A stretch of DNA of 64,000 bases. It comes from Nitrospirota bacterium. Lineage in GTDB: Bacteria; Nitrospirota; Thermodesulfovibrionia; Thermodesulfovibrionales; UBA9159. Positions within the stretch are counted from its first letter, which is position 1. Each line of letters starts with the position of its first letter. Below, one piece after another: positions 34,890 through 44,242 of this stretch. A program made the position numbers and the translations under genes. The notes under the pieces were generated by a model. The model ran no database searches, was not told where the DNA came from, and worked only from the letters and a program-made list of their open reading frames with translations. Where the stretch lies: positions 62,001 through 126,000 of the forward strand of contig JAJYIF010000009.1 of NCBI GenBank assembly GCA_021790195.1. Reading direction: 5' to 3'.

Positions 34890-35882
34890 ATGAGTGATAT
34901 GCCGCTCAGGGACGGTTTCGACCGCGTCATTGATTATCTGCGTATCTCTGTCACTGATAGGTGCAATCTGAGATGCATTTATTGCATGCCGGCCGCCGGT
35001 ATCAAGCCGGTCCAGCATAAAGAGATCCTCACATACGAAGAAATAGTCAGAGTTGTGAGGATTGCCTCAAACCTGGGTGTCAGAAAAGTGAGGATTACGG
35101 GCGGAGAACCGCTCGCCAGGAAGAATGTCACCTTTCTCATAGGTGCAATCAGAGAGATTTCTGCGATAGAGGATATAAGTCTGACTACAAACGGCATCCT
35201 CCTGCAAGAATACGCCGATGAACTTGCAGATGCCGGCCTGGACAGGGTGAATATAAGCCTCGATTCGCTCAAGCCCGAAAGATACCGTGAGATAACGAGG
35301 GGAGGGGAAATAGACAGAGTCATAAACGGCATAGAGGCGGCGAAAGAAGCCGGACTTCTGCCTATAAAGATTAACGTGGTGCCGGTGAGGGGGCTCAACG
35401 ACGACGAGATAGGGCAGTTTGCAAAGATGACGGCGGATACCCCCTATCATGTGAGGTTTATAGAATTTATGCCCATAGGAGCGACCGACTTCTGGAATGA
35501 GGGAAAATATATCTCCACGGACGAGATAAGGTCGGCCGTGGAAGAGGTCGGTCCTCTATTTCCGGTGAAGCTTCGGAAGAACGGACCGGCGCGCTATTTC
35601 AGGTTTGAAAACGCCCCCGGTGTAATAGGTTTTATCAGCGCCCTGACCCATCATTTCTGCGGCGACTGCAACCGGCTCCGGCTCACAGCCGACGGCAGAT
35701 TGAGACCCTGCCTTTTTTCCGAGACGGAGATCGATCTGAAGCCCGCGCTCCGGGACCGGTCATCGGACCGTGAGCTGGAGCGTCTTCTCAGGCTGTCCGT
35801 CGAAGTCAAACCGGAGGGGCATAATTTGGGGCAGCGCAGGGCCCTCTTTTCACTGCGGGCGATGTCGAGGATAGGCGGTTAG
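34890..35882 (+). CDS. moaA: GTP 3',8-cyclase MoaA
   Basis: 330 residues. Radical SAM enzyme that starts molybdenum cofactor synthesis by converting GTP to 3',8-cH2GTP. N-terminal cluster: TDRCNLRCIYC (Cys25, Cys29, Cys32). The second, GTP-binding cluster is at the C-terminal end (HHFCGDCNRLRLTADGRLRP then CLF). The GG tail needed for activity is present (IGG at the end). The ribosome-binding site is weak; ATGs at 34890 and 34899 are both possible. moaC follows with no gap. Confidence 0.96.
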   Translation: MSDMPLRDGFDRVIDYLRISVTDRCNLRCIYCMPAAGIKPVQHKEILTYEEIVRVVRIASNLGVRKVRITGGEPLARKNVTFLIGAIREISAIEDISLTTNGILLQEYADELADAGLDRVNISLDSLKPERYREITRGGEIDRVINGIEAAKEAGLLPIKINVVPVRGLNDDEIGQFAKMTADTPYHVRFIEFMPIGATDFWNEGKYISTDEIRSAVEEVGPLFPVKLRKNGPARYFRFENAPGVIGFISALTHHFCGDCNRLRLTADGRLRPCLFSETEIDLKPALRDRSSDRELERLLRLSVEVKPEGHNLGQRRALFSLRAMSRIGG

Positions 35883-36374
35883 ATGAAATTCAGCCATTTT
35901 GATGAAGAGGGCAGGGCGAAGATGGTGGACGTGACCGGCAAGCCTTCGACGGAGAGAGAGGCGGTGGCCGAGGGTTCCATCTTTATGGCGCCCGAGACGA
36001 TACAGCTTGTGAGGAGTAAAGCGATACCTAAAGGCGATGTTGTCACGGTGGCGAGGACGGCAGGGATAATGGCGGCCAAGAAGACGTGGGAGCTTGTTCC
36101 CATGTGCCACCCTCTCAATATAACCTCGGTGGACGTGGATATCTCGGTCGGAGAAGACCGTATGAGTATAAAGGGAAGGGTGAGATCAGTAGGCCAGACC
36201 GGGGTAGAGATGGAGGCACTGACCGCGGTCTCTGTTGCCGCATTGACAATATACGACATGTGCAAGGCCGTGGACAAAAGGATGATCATATCGGATATTC
36301 TTCTCGTCGAAAAAAGAGGCGGGAAAAGCGGGGAATTCAGAAGAAATCCGGGCAGCCGGAATATTGACAAATAA
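35883..36374 (+). CDS. moaC: Cyclic pyranopterin monophosphate synthase MoaC
   Basis: 163 residues. Completes the first step of molybdopterin synthesis, turning the MoaA product into cPMP. Conserved: [32 protein letters not shown] (catalytic His region) and [20 protein letters not shown], followed by the Lys/Asp pair in KAVDKRM. Its ATG directly follows the moaA stop. The pair shows that the organism makes molybdopterin or tungstopterin enzymes, none of which are in the window. Confidence 0.97.
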   Translation: MKFSHFDEEGRAKMVDVTGKPSTEREAVAEGSIFMAPETIQLVRSKAIPKGDVVTVARTAGIMAAKKTWELVPMCHPLNITSVDVDISVGEDRMSIKGRVRSVGQTGVEMEALTAVSVAALTIYDMCKAVDKRMIISDILLVEKRGGKSGEFRRNPGSRNIDK

Positions 36375-36393
36375 CGATTTCTATAATTAGTAT
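36364..36393 (+). promoter_or_regulatory. Candidate promoter for the hexahaem cytochrome gene
   Basis: TTGACA (36364-36369, inside the moaC end) and TAGTAT (36388-36393), 18 bp apart. The leader to the ATG at 36536 would be about 135 nt; no known riboswitch is seen in it. Confidence 0.45.
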
Positions 36394-36535
36394 ATTGGCG
36401 ATAGTCAATCTTAAGATTCAGTGAAGGGGCGCTTGAGCAAAGTGAGTAGTATCAGCGGTTTTTCGCAATTGTTTGTTTTCGTTCCGAGGGCAATGTCTGA
36501 CCTGTTGCACGAACTCGAGCCTTCCCGGTATAAGA

Positions 36536-37474
36536 ATGAAGGTTAAACTGTTGGTCCTTGGGCTTCTTTGCGTGCTCATGGGGATTGCGGTCTATGATGC
36601 CCGCGGCCAGATAAATGAAGGCGCACAATTGCCGCAGCCTTATCTCTACGGCAATATCCTCATCAACAGGATTTCCGAGAAGAACAAAGTCAAACCGGTC
36701 ACCTTCTCTCACTGGATCCACCGCGTGAAGCATACCTGCAGGGTCTGTCATTTTGAGCTTAAGTTCAAGTTTAAGGTCAATACCACCGAGATAACGGAAG
36801 AGGCCAACAGGGAGGGCAGGTTTTGCGGGGCGACAGGCTGCCATGACGGAAAAACCGTATTCGGTCACATAAAGAAGGAAGATTGCGTGAAATGTCATAA
36901 CGGCGATATCTCTTATGGAAAGGAGAAATTCGAGGAGCTCAGGAAGAGGCTCCCTCCGGCCAAATACGGCAATGGAATCGACTGGACCGCGGCAATGGCA
37001 AAGGGCCTGATCAAGCCGATCAATATTCTGTCTATAAAGCCGCCGCCCGACCTGAAGATGGTCAAGCTGATGCGGTTTAAGGGGGACTGGGATGTCCCGC
37101 TGCCTTCTGTGATTTTTTCTCATAAAAGACATTCTGAATGGCTCGACTGCAACAACTGTCATCCGGAGCTTTTTCCTCTTCCGGTCGACAAGAAACTTGC
37201 AAAAGAATCTGAAGAGGGCGCGAAGGAACAAGGCGGGAAGAGTCCCGAGAACGGCGCAGGAAAGCAGCCGGCGAAAGAGGAAGAGAAGGGACCTGACAAA
37301 GGCGCCGATAAGAAGGCTGACAAGAAAGCGCCCAGGAAGCTCGAATCTCATCTGCCGGAAAAGAACAGGATGCCGGCTATTTCGAGGGGAGAATCGTGCG
37401 GCCTTTGCCATCTGAGAGTGGCCTTCCCCATCAATGATTGCGGGCACTGTCACCCGGGAATGACTGAGTATTGA
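36536..37474 (+). CDS. Secreted multihaem cytochrome c with six haem motifs
   Basis: 312 residues from the ATG at 36536 (signal peptide MKVKLLVLGLLCVLMGIAVY; an upstream in-frame start at 36473 would add residues before it). Six haem-binding motifs: C68-x2-C71-H, C97-x4-C102-H (CX4CH), C117-x2-C120-H, C205-x2-C208-H, C288-x2-C291-H and C302-x2-C305-H. FSHWIHRVKH and FSHKRHSEW supply extra His for bis-His ligation, as in cytochrome c7/c3-type carriers. Between haems 4 and 5 residues 219-270 are a Lys/Glu/Ala/Gly-rich, probably disordered insertion. It is likely a periplasmic electron carrier; partners are not adjacent. Confidence 0.88.
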   Translation: MKVKLLVLGLLCVLMGIAVYDARGQINEGAQLPQPYLYGNILINRISEKNKVKPVTFSHWIHRVKHTCRVCHFELKFKFKVNTTEITEEANREGRFCGATGCHDGKTVFGHIKKEDCVKCHNGDISYGKEKFEELRKRLPPAKYGNGIDWTAAMAKGLIKPINILSIKPPPDLKMVKLMRFKGDWDVPLPSVIFSHKRHSEWLDCNNCHPELFPLPVDKKLAKESEEGAKEQGGKSPENGAGKQPAKEEEKGPDKGADKKADKKAPRKLESHLPEKNRMPAISRGESCGLCHLRVAFPINDCGHCHPGMTEY

Positions 37475-37640
37475 TATTTCAGCTGATATTCCGTCAGGGT
37501 GCTGTCCGGCGGCCGCTGTCCTGAATTAACCGACACTTCGTTCTGGAACAGTTCTTTGCCGCAATCTATCTTTGTTACAACTCTAATGCCGTAGCGCTGA
37601 AGACCTCAAATCTTTTCCCGATATATAATGTTTACATGAG

Positions 37641-38786
37641 ATGAAGATTCTCCAGCTTATCTATGAGAGCCTCGGAAGCCCCTTCGGGTTCGGGGGGGCA
37701 GGCGTCAGGGCCTATGAGATCTATAAGAGATTGAAAGGCAGGCATGACATTACCCTTCTTTGCATGAAGTATCGGGGCGCGAGAGACGGGGAGATCGAGG
37801 GGCTGAAACATCTCTTTGTGGGAGCGGAGAGCGAAAGTCTGACAAGGAGCGTCCTTTCATATACTGTTAAGGCGGCCGGTTTTGTCAGAAGCTACAGCGA
37901 CAACTTCGATATCGTCATAGAGAATTTCCTGCCCGCAACGCCTTTCTTCTCGGGATCTTTCTCCAAGGCGCCTGTGATACTGCAGATCCAGGGCATTATG
38001 GAGAGGCATTCTTTCGGGAAGTTCCCTCCGTTCTATGCGGCCCCGATGTTCGTTGCTGAGAGGCACTATCCCCGGCTTTACGACAGGTTTATCTTTGTTT
38101 CCGGGATAACAAGAGAAAAGGTTATGTCAAGGATCAAGAAAAGGGTAAAACTAAGTTGCGTTATACCGAATGGGATTGATGAAGATCTTCTGAGGACGAC
38201 TTCCGTGGAAGGGGATTATATCCTGTTCTTTAGCAGGATAGACATTTATACGAAGGGTCTTGATCTGCTGATGAAGGCCTTTGAAGAGATAGGTCCGGAA
38301 TATCCGGAGCTCAGACTCGTTCTTGCCGGATACGAGTTTGACAGATACGCGGAGGTCACAGCCGGACTGAATGCGCCTGTAAAGGCTAAAGTGGAATACG
38401 CGGGATTTGTGACGGGAGACGAAAAGACAAGACTTCTGGCAGGCGCGAGAATATTTGTGTTGCCTTCCCGCCATGAATCTTTTCCGGTAAGCATGATGGA
38501 GGCTGCGGCATGCGGGAAACCGGTTATAGTCAGCGATATCCCCGAGCTCGCTTTTGCCCGCCGGGAAGGGTTCGGCCTCAGTTTTTCCTCAGGCTCGGCA
38601 GAAAGTCTCGCGGGGGTAATAAAGACGCTGTTGGCCGACGGCGAGAGAAGAAAATCTATGGGAATATGCGGCAGGGAGTTCGCTGCCAAGTTTTTGTGGG
38701 ATGACATTGCCGTGCAATTTGAAGACGTGTTAAGAGGCGTCATTGACCGAAAGAGCGCAAATGACGCGGAAGAAAGGCCATATTGA
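37641..38786 (+). CDS. Glycosyltransferase family 4 protein
   Basis: 381 residues with the GT-B fold. The N-terminal domain has the glycine-rich PFGFGGAGVRAYEIYKRLKG; the C-terminal domain has the donor-binding segment LPSRHESFPVSMMEAAACGK followed by PVIVSDIPE, with the conserved Glu of the EX7E motif. Retaining sugar transferase, probably for lipopolysaccharide or exopolysaccharide, but no other sugar genes are nearby and the sugar is unknown. A TATAAT lies 19 bp before the ATG. Confidence 0.9.
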   Translation: MKILQLIYESLGSPFGFGGAGVRAYEIYKRLKGRHDITLLCMKYRGARDGEIEGLKHLFVGAESESLTRSVLSYTVKAAGFVRSYSDNFDIVIENFLPATPFFSGSFSKAPVILQIQGIMERHSFGKFPPFYAAPMFVAERHYPRLYDRFIFVSGITREKVMSRIKKRVKLSCVIPNGIDEDLLRTTSVEGDYILFFSRIDIYTKGLDLLMKAFEEIGPEYPELRLVLAGYEFDRYAEVTAGLNAPVKAKVEYAGFVTGDEKTRLLAGARIFVLPSRHESFPVSMMEAAACGKPVIVSDIPELAFARREGFGLSFSSGSAESLAGVIKTLLADGERRKSMGICGREFAAKFLWDDIAVQFEDVLRGVIDRKSANDAEERPY

Positions 38787-38791
38787 GGCCC

Positions 38792-39430
38792 TTATGGTTT
38801 CTTCGGCATATATCGGAGCGCTGCCCTGCGCCTTCTCATTTCATCCAGTTGAGTCTGTGGGGGCAGCTGCATTATCCCGGGTGTAGGCTGGAATGACGGC
38901 CCATTTTGCACAGGGCCTATGCCCGTAGCCGCGCTCTTCGATCTTGCCTTGTCCGTGATCTTAACTTCTATCTTTTCATCGCCTCTTGTCATCAGGATCT
39001 TGTCGGCATCTATTTCCTTCAGGGTGAAGCCGCTTATGACTTCCCCCTTTCTCATCGCCCTCTGACGTTTGCCTTTTGCAGGCGCCTTCAGGTCTTCGAC
39101 GTATGCCAGACTCACGTCACCGGTTATCAATGTGCCGAAGAGTACAAACTCCGGCTTTGGAAGAGGCGCTGCAGCAGCCGTAACCGCCGGAATCTTTCTT
39201 TCAGGATGGAAGATATTCTGTTCGGCGATGGAGGTATATTCATTAGGAGAGGGCGGCTGGGTCTCAACTGTCTTTTCTTCCTTCACGTCCGGCTTCGCCG
39301 CAGAGGGAAGAGAGACTTTAGCCTGTATATGCAAAAGCGGAGGAAGTATGTATACGGAGAGAAAGAGCACTATTGCCCCCAGGAACGCGTTCATCACGTT
39401 CATGTTTTTCATGAAAGATCTTGCATGCAC
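38792..39430 (-). CDS. GspC-like inner-membrane protein
   Basis: 212 residues. One N-terminal transmembrane helix (about 14-36), a Pro/Glu-rich linker, the segment YTSIAEQNIFHPERK and a homology-region domain (FVLFGTLITGDVSLAYVEDL, MRKGEVISGFTLKEIDADKI) like that of type II secretion GspC/PilP. The C-terminal 40 residues are Pro/Gln/Arg-rich and have no PDZ domain. No other type II secretion gene is in the window. It converges with the glycosyltransferase gene, 5 bp away. The start may be the Met at residue 7 instead. Confidence 0.75.
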   Translation of the reverse strand: MHARSFMKNMNVMNAFLGAIVLFLSVYILPPLLHIQAKVSLPSAAKPDVKEEKTVETQPPSPNEYTSIAEQNIFHPERKIPAVTAAAAPLPKPEFVLFGTLITGDVSLAYVEDLKAPAKGKRQRAMRKGEVISGFTLKEIDADKILMTRGDEKIEVKITDKARSKSAATGIGPVQNGPSFQPTPGIMQLPPQTQLDEMRRRRAALRYMPKKP

Positions 39431-39523
39431 ATTAATATATTACCCCATATAATACGGTTTAGTCCAACCTTGGCACCAACATGGAGAACTGTATCCGAGA
39501 AGCAAGAAAAGCAAGAAGGGAAC

Positions 39524-39552
39524 TTGACTAGAGGAAGCTAAAATGCTAATCT
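39524..39552 (+). promoter_or_regulatory. Candidate promoter of the lipoprotein gene
   Basis: TTGACT (39524-39529), 17 bp, TAATCT (39547-39552), 14 bp before the ATG at 39567. Confidence 0.55.
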
Positions 39553-39566
39553 TGGAATAAGGTCTG

Positions 39567-40118
39567 ATGATGAAACGAATAATCCTGATAGCTATATCTT
39601 TCTTTTCCTTCTTGCTGATAAGTTCTTGTGATACCATTCTGGGCCCACCGGGGTCAGAGCCTCCCATGCCACAGCAAGGGAATCCCGTTCCCTACGACAT
39701 GTTTGTTGAAGGAGAACCGAGCTCGAATATCATCTCGATGAAGGGAGGACTTTTCATCTGGAAAGTCGGGGATTCCTGGCATGTCAGGATGGCAAGGCTC
39801 AATATTCCCAATGTCGTATATCCCAAGGATATTTTTGTCGGCAATGTGGGAGTTGAAAATGGTTTCGTCGTTACCGACCAGAGGAGCGCGAAACTGCCCG
39901 ACGAGATAAGGGTCGGTGTAAATGATATAGCCTTTAGATTCGAAGTCGAAAAGGACGTCAAGGGTCTTGATTTCAGTGTGCGTCCTGCGGCCGGGCTGGC
40001 TTACTGCGTTAATTTCGACGTCCGGATCAATAATGTCGCAAATCCCGAGTGGACTTATATCGGAAGGACAATGTATTCTCCGGTGCCGATGCCGTTGAAG
40101 ATATGCATCAGAAAGTGA
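39567..40118 (+). CDS. Hypothetical lipoprotein
   Basis: 183 residues. The signal peptide ends in LISSC (lipobox, Cys21). The rest is a secreted beta-rich domain (WKVGDSWHVRMARLN, FRFEVEKDVKGLDFSV) without recognised motifs. Two ATGs are adjacent at 39567 and 39570. It has its own promoter and stands between two leftward genes, so it is probably a single-gene unit. I do not recognise the family. Confidence 0.75.
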   Translation: MMKRIILIAISFFSFLLISSCDTILGPPGSEPPMPQQGNPVPYDMFVEGEPSSNIISMKGGLFIWKVGDSWHVRMARLNIPNVVYPKDIFVGNVGVENGFVVTDQRSAKLPDEIRVGVNDIAFRFEVEKDVKGLDFSVRPAAGLAYCVNFDVRINNVANPEWTYIGRTMYSPVPMPLKICIRK

Positions 40119-40163
40119 TCTCGGTCGGCTAGACAGGTAGCTGGGTCGTTCTGTCAGCCGAGA
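40119..40163 (+). terminator. Hairpin after the lipoprotein gene
   Basis: TCTCGG...GACAG on the left pairs, with a bulge, with CTGTCAGCCGAGA (40151-40163). It begins inside the stop codon of the gene. It is followed by ACTCATGATTTTA rather than a clean T run, so termination is possible but not certain. Confidence 0.4.
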
Positions 40164-40212
40164 CTCATGATTTTATAAAACTCCTGACTTTATATCTTCC
40201 CGTCGTACTGCC

Positions 40213-43200
40213 TTACGGATTCCGGGTCCGGGCATTCCTTTCGCACCATTCCCTAGCATTTTGAAACATCCTGAGCCACGGCGAGGCCTGCAAGGGCGGA
40301 TTGCCGTCGTCCCCGATAATCCACTTCTCCGGCATCCAGGGCCATTGCCATTTCAGAAAGCTTCTTTCCGGGTGCGGCATTATTGCAAGATGCCTTCCAT
40401 CCGGCGAGCATAGGGCCGCAATGCCTTCCGGCGAGCCATTCGGGTTAAAGGGATAGGCCTCTGTCGTCCTCTTTTCGTCGTCTACAAATCTCACCGGGGC
40501 AAGATTCGAATTTATGATTCTCTTTTTGATCTCCGCGTCCGGGAAAAGAGCCCTTCCCTCTCCGTGGGCCACCCATATGCCGAGGACTGATCCCTCCATT
40601 CCCTTAAACATGACAGAAGGACTGGGCAGTATCTTTACCGAGACGAAACGTGATTCGAATCGGCCGGACCTGTTCCGGATAAACCTCGGCTGCAGTCTGT
40701 CTTCTATCCCCTGCCATGGCACCCAGCCGAGAAGGGCCATCAGCTGGCAGCCGTTACAGACACCTAGACTGAAGCTGTCACTGCGCAAGTAGAATTTCTG
40801 AAACTGTGCGTAGAGGTCCTTGTTGAATCTTATTACGCCTGCCCATCCCTTTGCAGAATCCATAACATCGGCGTAACTGAACCCTCCAACAAAGGCGATG
40901 CCCCTGAAGCGGTCGAGGGTGATGTCGCCTCTGATGAGGTCGCTCATCGAGACGTCCCATGTCTCAAAACCTGCGCAATGGAAGGCCGAGGTCATCTCCC
41001 TGTCCCCGTTGCTTCCCTCCTCCCTTATTATCGCGATCTTAGGTTTTCCATCGCTTTTGAGTATGCCGGGCGGCGTCGGTTTGGGGACGAATGTAAGTTC
41101 GAATTTGGGCCCTTTCCGGTCAAAGATGTTTTTCTTCTCTTCATCTGCACAATGGGGATCTGCCTGAAGCCTCTCAAGTTGATAACTCGTTTCCTCCCAC
41201 AACTGCCTCAAAACCCTCATATCTTCGTCGAGAACAGGTTCATCATTAAAGCTTACCCTCACAGATTTTTCCTGTACCGGTCCTCCTATCACCTGGAAAG
41301 CGATATCTCCGTCTTTAAGAGTCTCGATGACCTTTTCTTCATTTCTTATGTCATATTCCATTACAAGACCTGCCTCTTCGGCAAACAGATATGAAAGCGC
41401 TGAAGTATCGGCGCGCACGGTTATCTTCAGCCCGCAATTCCCGGAGAAGGCCATTTCAAGCAATGTCACTATCAGTCCGCCGTCGCTTACATCGTGGCCC
41501 GCAAGTATGAGGCCATCTCCAAGCAGCCGCTGAACGATCGCGAAGGCGCGTTTCAGTGAGGCCGCATCTTCAATGTCCGGGGTCTCATCTCCTATCTGTC
41601 CATAGACCTGTGCAAGGGCGGAACCGCCAAGACGCCTCTTGTTGTTTCCGAGGTCTATGAAGAGCAGTCTGCTCCTGCCCGGCCTCCTGATGTCAGGCGT
41701 AGCCACCCTTGTGATATCCGGACACGGCGCGTAGGCGGAAATAACGAGCGCTCCCGGGGCCTTGACAAGTTCCTTTCCGTTCTTGTGCGTCACAACCGCT
41801 GCCATGGACAGGCTGTCCTTTCCCCCGTCGACCGCAATGCCCAGATCCACCATGATATCCCTCATGGCGATTGCCGCGTCATGGAGCGCGGCCCCTTCGC
41901 CGGCAAGCTTTGCGGGCCACATCCAGTTTGCGGAACATCTTATGTCTTCAATCCTGCTCACCTTTGTCCAGACAATGTTCGTAATCGCTTCCGCAACGGA
42001 CATCCTTGCCATCGCTGCCGGATCAATGAGTCCCTTCACCGGCTGCTCTCCGACCGATATCGCCGCGCCGGTTGTTCCGAAATGGCTCTGTCCGATCACC
42101 GCCACATCCGATACAGTGAGCTGAAGGGGACCCGCGCACTGTTGTCTAGCTATCAACCCGGTTACGGACCTGTCCACCTTGTTCGTGAGAAAACGCTTTG
42201 AACCGACCGAGACGAGTCTCAGCACCCTCTTCAACGCATCCTCGATCTTAATGTCTTCTAATCTGCAACTCTCGACAGCAGGCCTTATCCTATCGAAGCT
42301 GAACGTCTTTTGAGGCATTTCCCCCAACACCTTCCTTAGGTCCAGCTTCACCGGCTCGCTTCCGTCTTTTTCATCATGAAGCACAATGTGTCCGTCGCCC
42401 GTAATCGTGCCGACAACGGCGCACGGGACCTTTTCTCTATTACATAATTCTTCGAACATCCCTTCCTTATCGGGACTTATCAGAAGGGCGTTGGACTCCT
42501 GATATTCCGCGCCCCAGATCTCCAGTACAGACAGAGTATTGTCTCCCAAGGGGATCTTCCGTATCTCTATCCTCGCTCCTGCAGGACTTATCAGCTCCTT
42601 TATGACATTGCAATTCCCGCCTGCTCCCTGGTCGTGGATGCTTATTATGGGGTTCCCGTCTCCTAGCTCCACGCAGGCTCGAATTACCCTGTTCATCTTC
42701 TGCTCCATCTCGGCGTCGCCGCGCTGCACAGCATTGAAGTCCAGCTCCTCGATATTCTCGCCCTGAATCATGCTGGATGCCGCGCCCCCGCCTATTCCGA
42801 TTCTATATGCCGGGCCTCCCACTTTGACAACGAGCATGCCCTTCTCGGACACTCCTTTTTCAACATGCCTTTCATCCATCTGCCCTATTCCGCCCGTAAA
42901 CATTATCGGCTTGACCCACTCTCTTCTCTCACCGTTGGGAAGTCTTAGGCCGAAGGACCTCGTGTAGCCCTGTATAACCGGCTCTCCGAATTTATTTCCA
43001 TAGTCGGACGCGCCGTTGGAGGCCTCGATCTCTATCTGAAGCGGAGAAGCGAGGTTTTTCGGATATTCAAAGGTCCCATCTTCCCACGGGAGCTCATAGC
43101 CGGGTATCCTGAGGTTGCCGACGCAGTAGGCCGCCGTGCCTGCCACGACAAGCCCTCCCCTTCCCACAGCCTGTACATCCCTGATCCTCCCCCCTGTTCC

Positions 43201-44193
43201 TGTCTCGGCCCCCGGAAACGGGGCAACCCCGCTCGGGAAGTTATGTGTTTCCGCAGTAAATATTATGTGATAGGTCAGCTCTGTTTCAGTGAAGCGTGAG
43301 GACCTGCCCGGTCTGTCCGGGACTATCGTTTTGATCCTGTACCCCGTTATGGCACTCGAGTTGTCCTTGAAAGCGATAATGCTATTGTTCGGATTGCGTC
43401 TGTAAGGCTCTTTCACAATCTCCATCAGGGTGTGCGGAGCTTCTTTTCCGTCGATGACGAGCCTTCCCCTGAAGAACCAGTGTCTTGAGTGTTCGCTGTT
43501 AGACTGACCCAGGTCGAAACACTCGACGTCGGTGGGGTTTCTCTTGATGTCACGAGCAAAAAGTTCGTAATAATAATTAATGTCCCACTCATCGAGCCCC
43601 AGGCCGAGTTTCCGGTTGACTTTTTCGATCGCAGCTTTCCCTTCCTCCATCACGTTTACCTCATGGAAAGGCTCCGGTTTCATGCCGGTCTCAAAGGCGG
43701 TCAGCTTTTGTTCGTAAAGGCATTCCGTCATGCGGTCATAGAACAGCGACGAATGACCGGTTATCAGCGATGAGATAATCCCCCGGCTGTCGAGTCTCGA
43801 CTGCCGGCCATATACCAACTTGTATCTCCGGGACCTTTCAATGCGGCTTACTTTTGTCAATCCGCAGGAGTGGCAGATCGAGACGGCGTTTGTGGACCAG
43901 GCCGTTGTGAAATTCATGCGCGGACCGACCTCTAAGATACAATGGTCTGTGATCCGAGATCCGTCAGAAGTCAGGAAACTCTCCTCAGAGAAGTCCCCGG
44001 GTTCGAAAGTTTCTCTTAGGAGCCATTTCAGGAGATCGAGTTCATCCTGCCCAAGCTGCTTGCCTGTCTCGATGTAAAAGCAATACTCAGAGTCAATATC
44101 CTCAATGTCCATGAAGCCCCGGTTTTTCAACAGCGCCAGGAAATCCCTCTTCCTTGCCTCGGGAAGGACCGGTCTTCTATATAAATAGATCAT
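40213..44193 (-). CDS. purL: Phosphoribosylformylglycinamidine synthase, single-chain
   Basis: 1,326 residues from the ATG at 44193 (MIYLYRRPVLPEARKRDF). Converts FGAR, ATP and glutamine to FGAM in purine synthesis. This is the large form that fuses PurS-like, synthetase and glutaminase parts. The N-terminal domain is followed by FTTAWSTNAVSICHSCGL and the synthetase region (AETHNFPSGVAPFPGAETGT). The C-terminal class I glutaminase has the nucleophile Cys1146 (LGVCNGCQLMALLGW) and the His/Glu pair in MPHPERSF near 1273. The frame is open upstream into purB; no strong ribosome-binding site marks the start. It lies 49 bp after purB. Confidence 0.96.
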   Translation of the reverse strand: MIYLYRRPVLPEARKRDFLALLKNRGFMDIEDIDSEYCFYIETGKQLGQDELDLLKWLLRETFEPGDFSEESFLTSDGSRITDHCILEVGPRMNFTTAWSTNAVSICHSCGLTKVSRIERSRRYKLVYGRQSRLDSRGIISSLITGHSSLFYDRMTECLYEQKLTAFETGMKPEPFHEVNVMEEGKAAIEKVNRKLGLGLDEWDINYYYELFARDIKRNPTDVECFDLGQSNSEHSRHWFFRGRLVIDGKEAPHTLMEIVKEPYRRNPNNSIIAFKDNSSAITGYRIKTIVPDRPGRSSRFTETELTYHIIFTAETHNFPSGVAPFPGAETGTGGRIRDVQAVGRGGLVVAGTAAYCVGNLRIPGYELPWEDGTFEYPKNLASPLQIEIEASNGASDYGNKFGEPVIQGYTRSFGLRLPNGERREWVKPIMFTGGIGQMDERHVEKGVSEKGMLVVKVGGPAYRIGIGGGAASSMIQGENIEELDFNAVQRGDAEMEQKMNRVIRACVELGDGNPIISIHDQGAGGNCNVIKELISPAGARIEIRKIPLGDNTLSVLEIWGAEYQESNALLISPDKEGMFEELCNREKVPCAVVGTITGDGHIVLHDEKDGSEPVKLDLRKVLGEMPQKTFSFDRIRPAVESCRLEDIKIEDALKRVLRLVSVGSKRFLTNKVDRSVTGLIARQQCAGPLQLTVSDVAVIGQSHFGTTGAAISVGEQPVKGLIDPAAMARMSVAEAITNIVWTKVSRIEDIRCSANWMWPAKLAGEGAALHDAAIAMRDIMVDLGIAVDGGKDSLSMAAVVTHKNGKELVKAPGALVISAYAPCPDITRVATPDIRRPGRSRLLFIDLGNNKRRLGGSALAQVYGQIGDETPDIEDAASLKRAFAIVQRLLGDGLILAGHDVSDGGLIVTLLEMAFSGNCGLKITVRADTSALSYLFAEEAGLVMEYDIRNEEKVIETLKDGDIAFQVIGGPVQEKSVRVSFNDEPVLDEDMRVLRQLWEETSYQLERLQADPHCADEEKKNIFDRKGPKFELTFVPKPTPPGILKSDGKPKIAIIREEGSNGDREMTSAFHCAGFETWDVSMSDLIRGDITLDRFRGIAFVGGFSYADVMDSAKGWAGVIRFNKDLYAQFQKFYLRSDSFSLGVCNGCQLMALLGWVPWQGIEDRLQPRFIRNRSGRFESRFVSVKILPSPSVMFKGMEGSVLGIWVAHGEGRALFPDAEIKKRIINSNLAPVRFVDDEKRTTEAYPFNPNGSPEGIAALCSPDGRHLAIMPHPERSFLKWQWPWMPEKWIIGDDGNPPLQASPWLRMFQNAREWCERNARTRNP

Positions 44194-44242
44194 AAAAGAC
44201 AATTCCGTTCGGCCGCTCTCAGCGTCGTCGAGATCTTCACAT

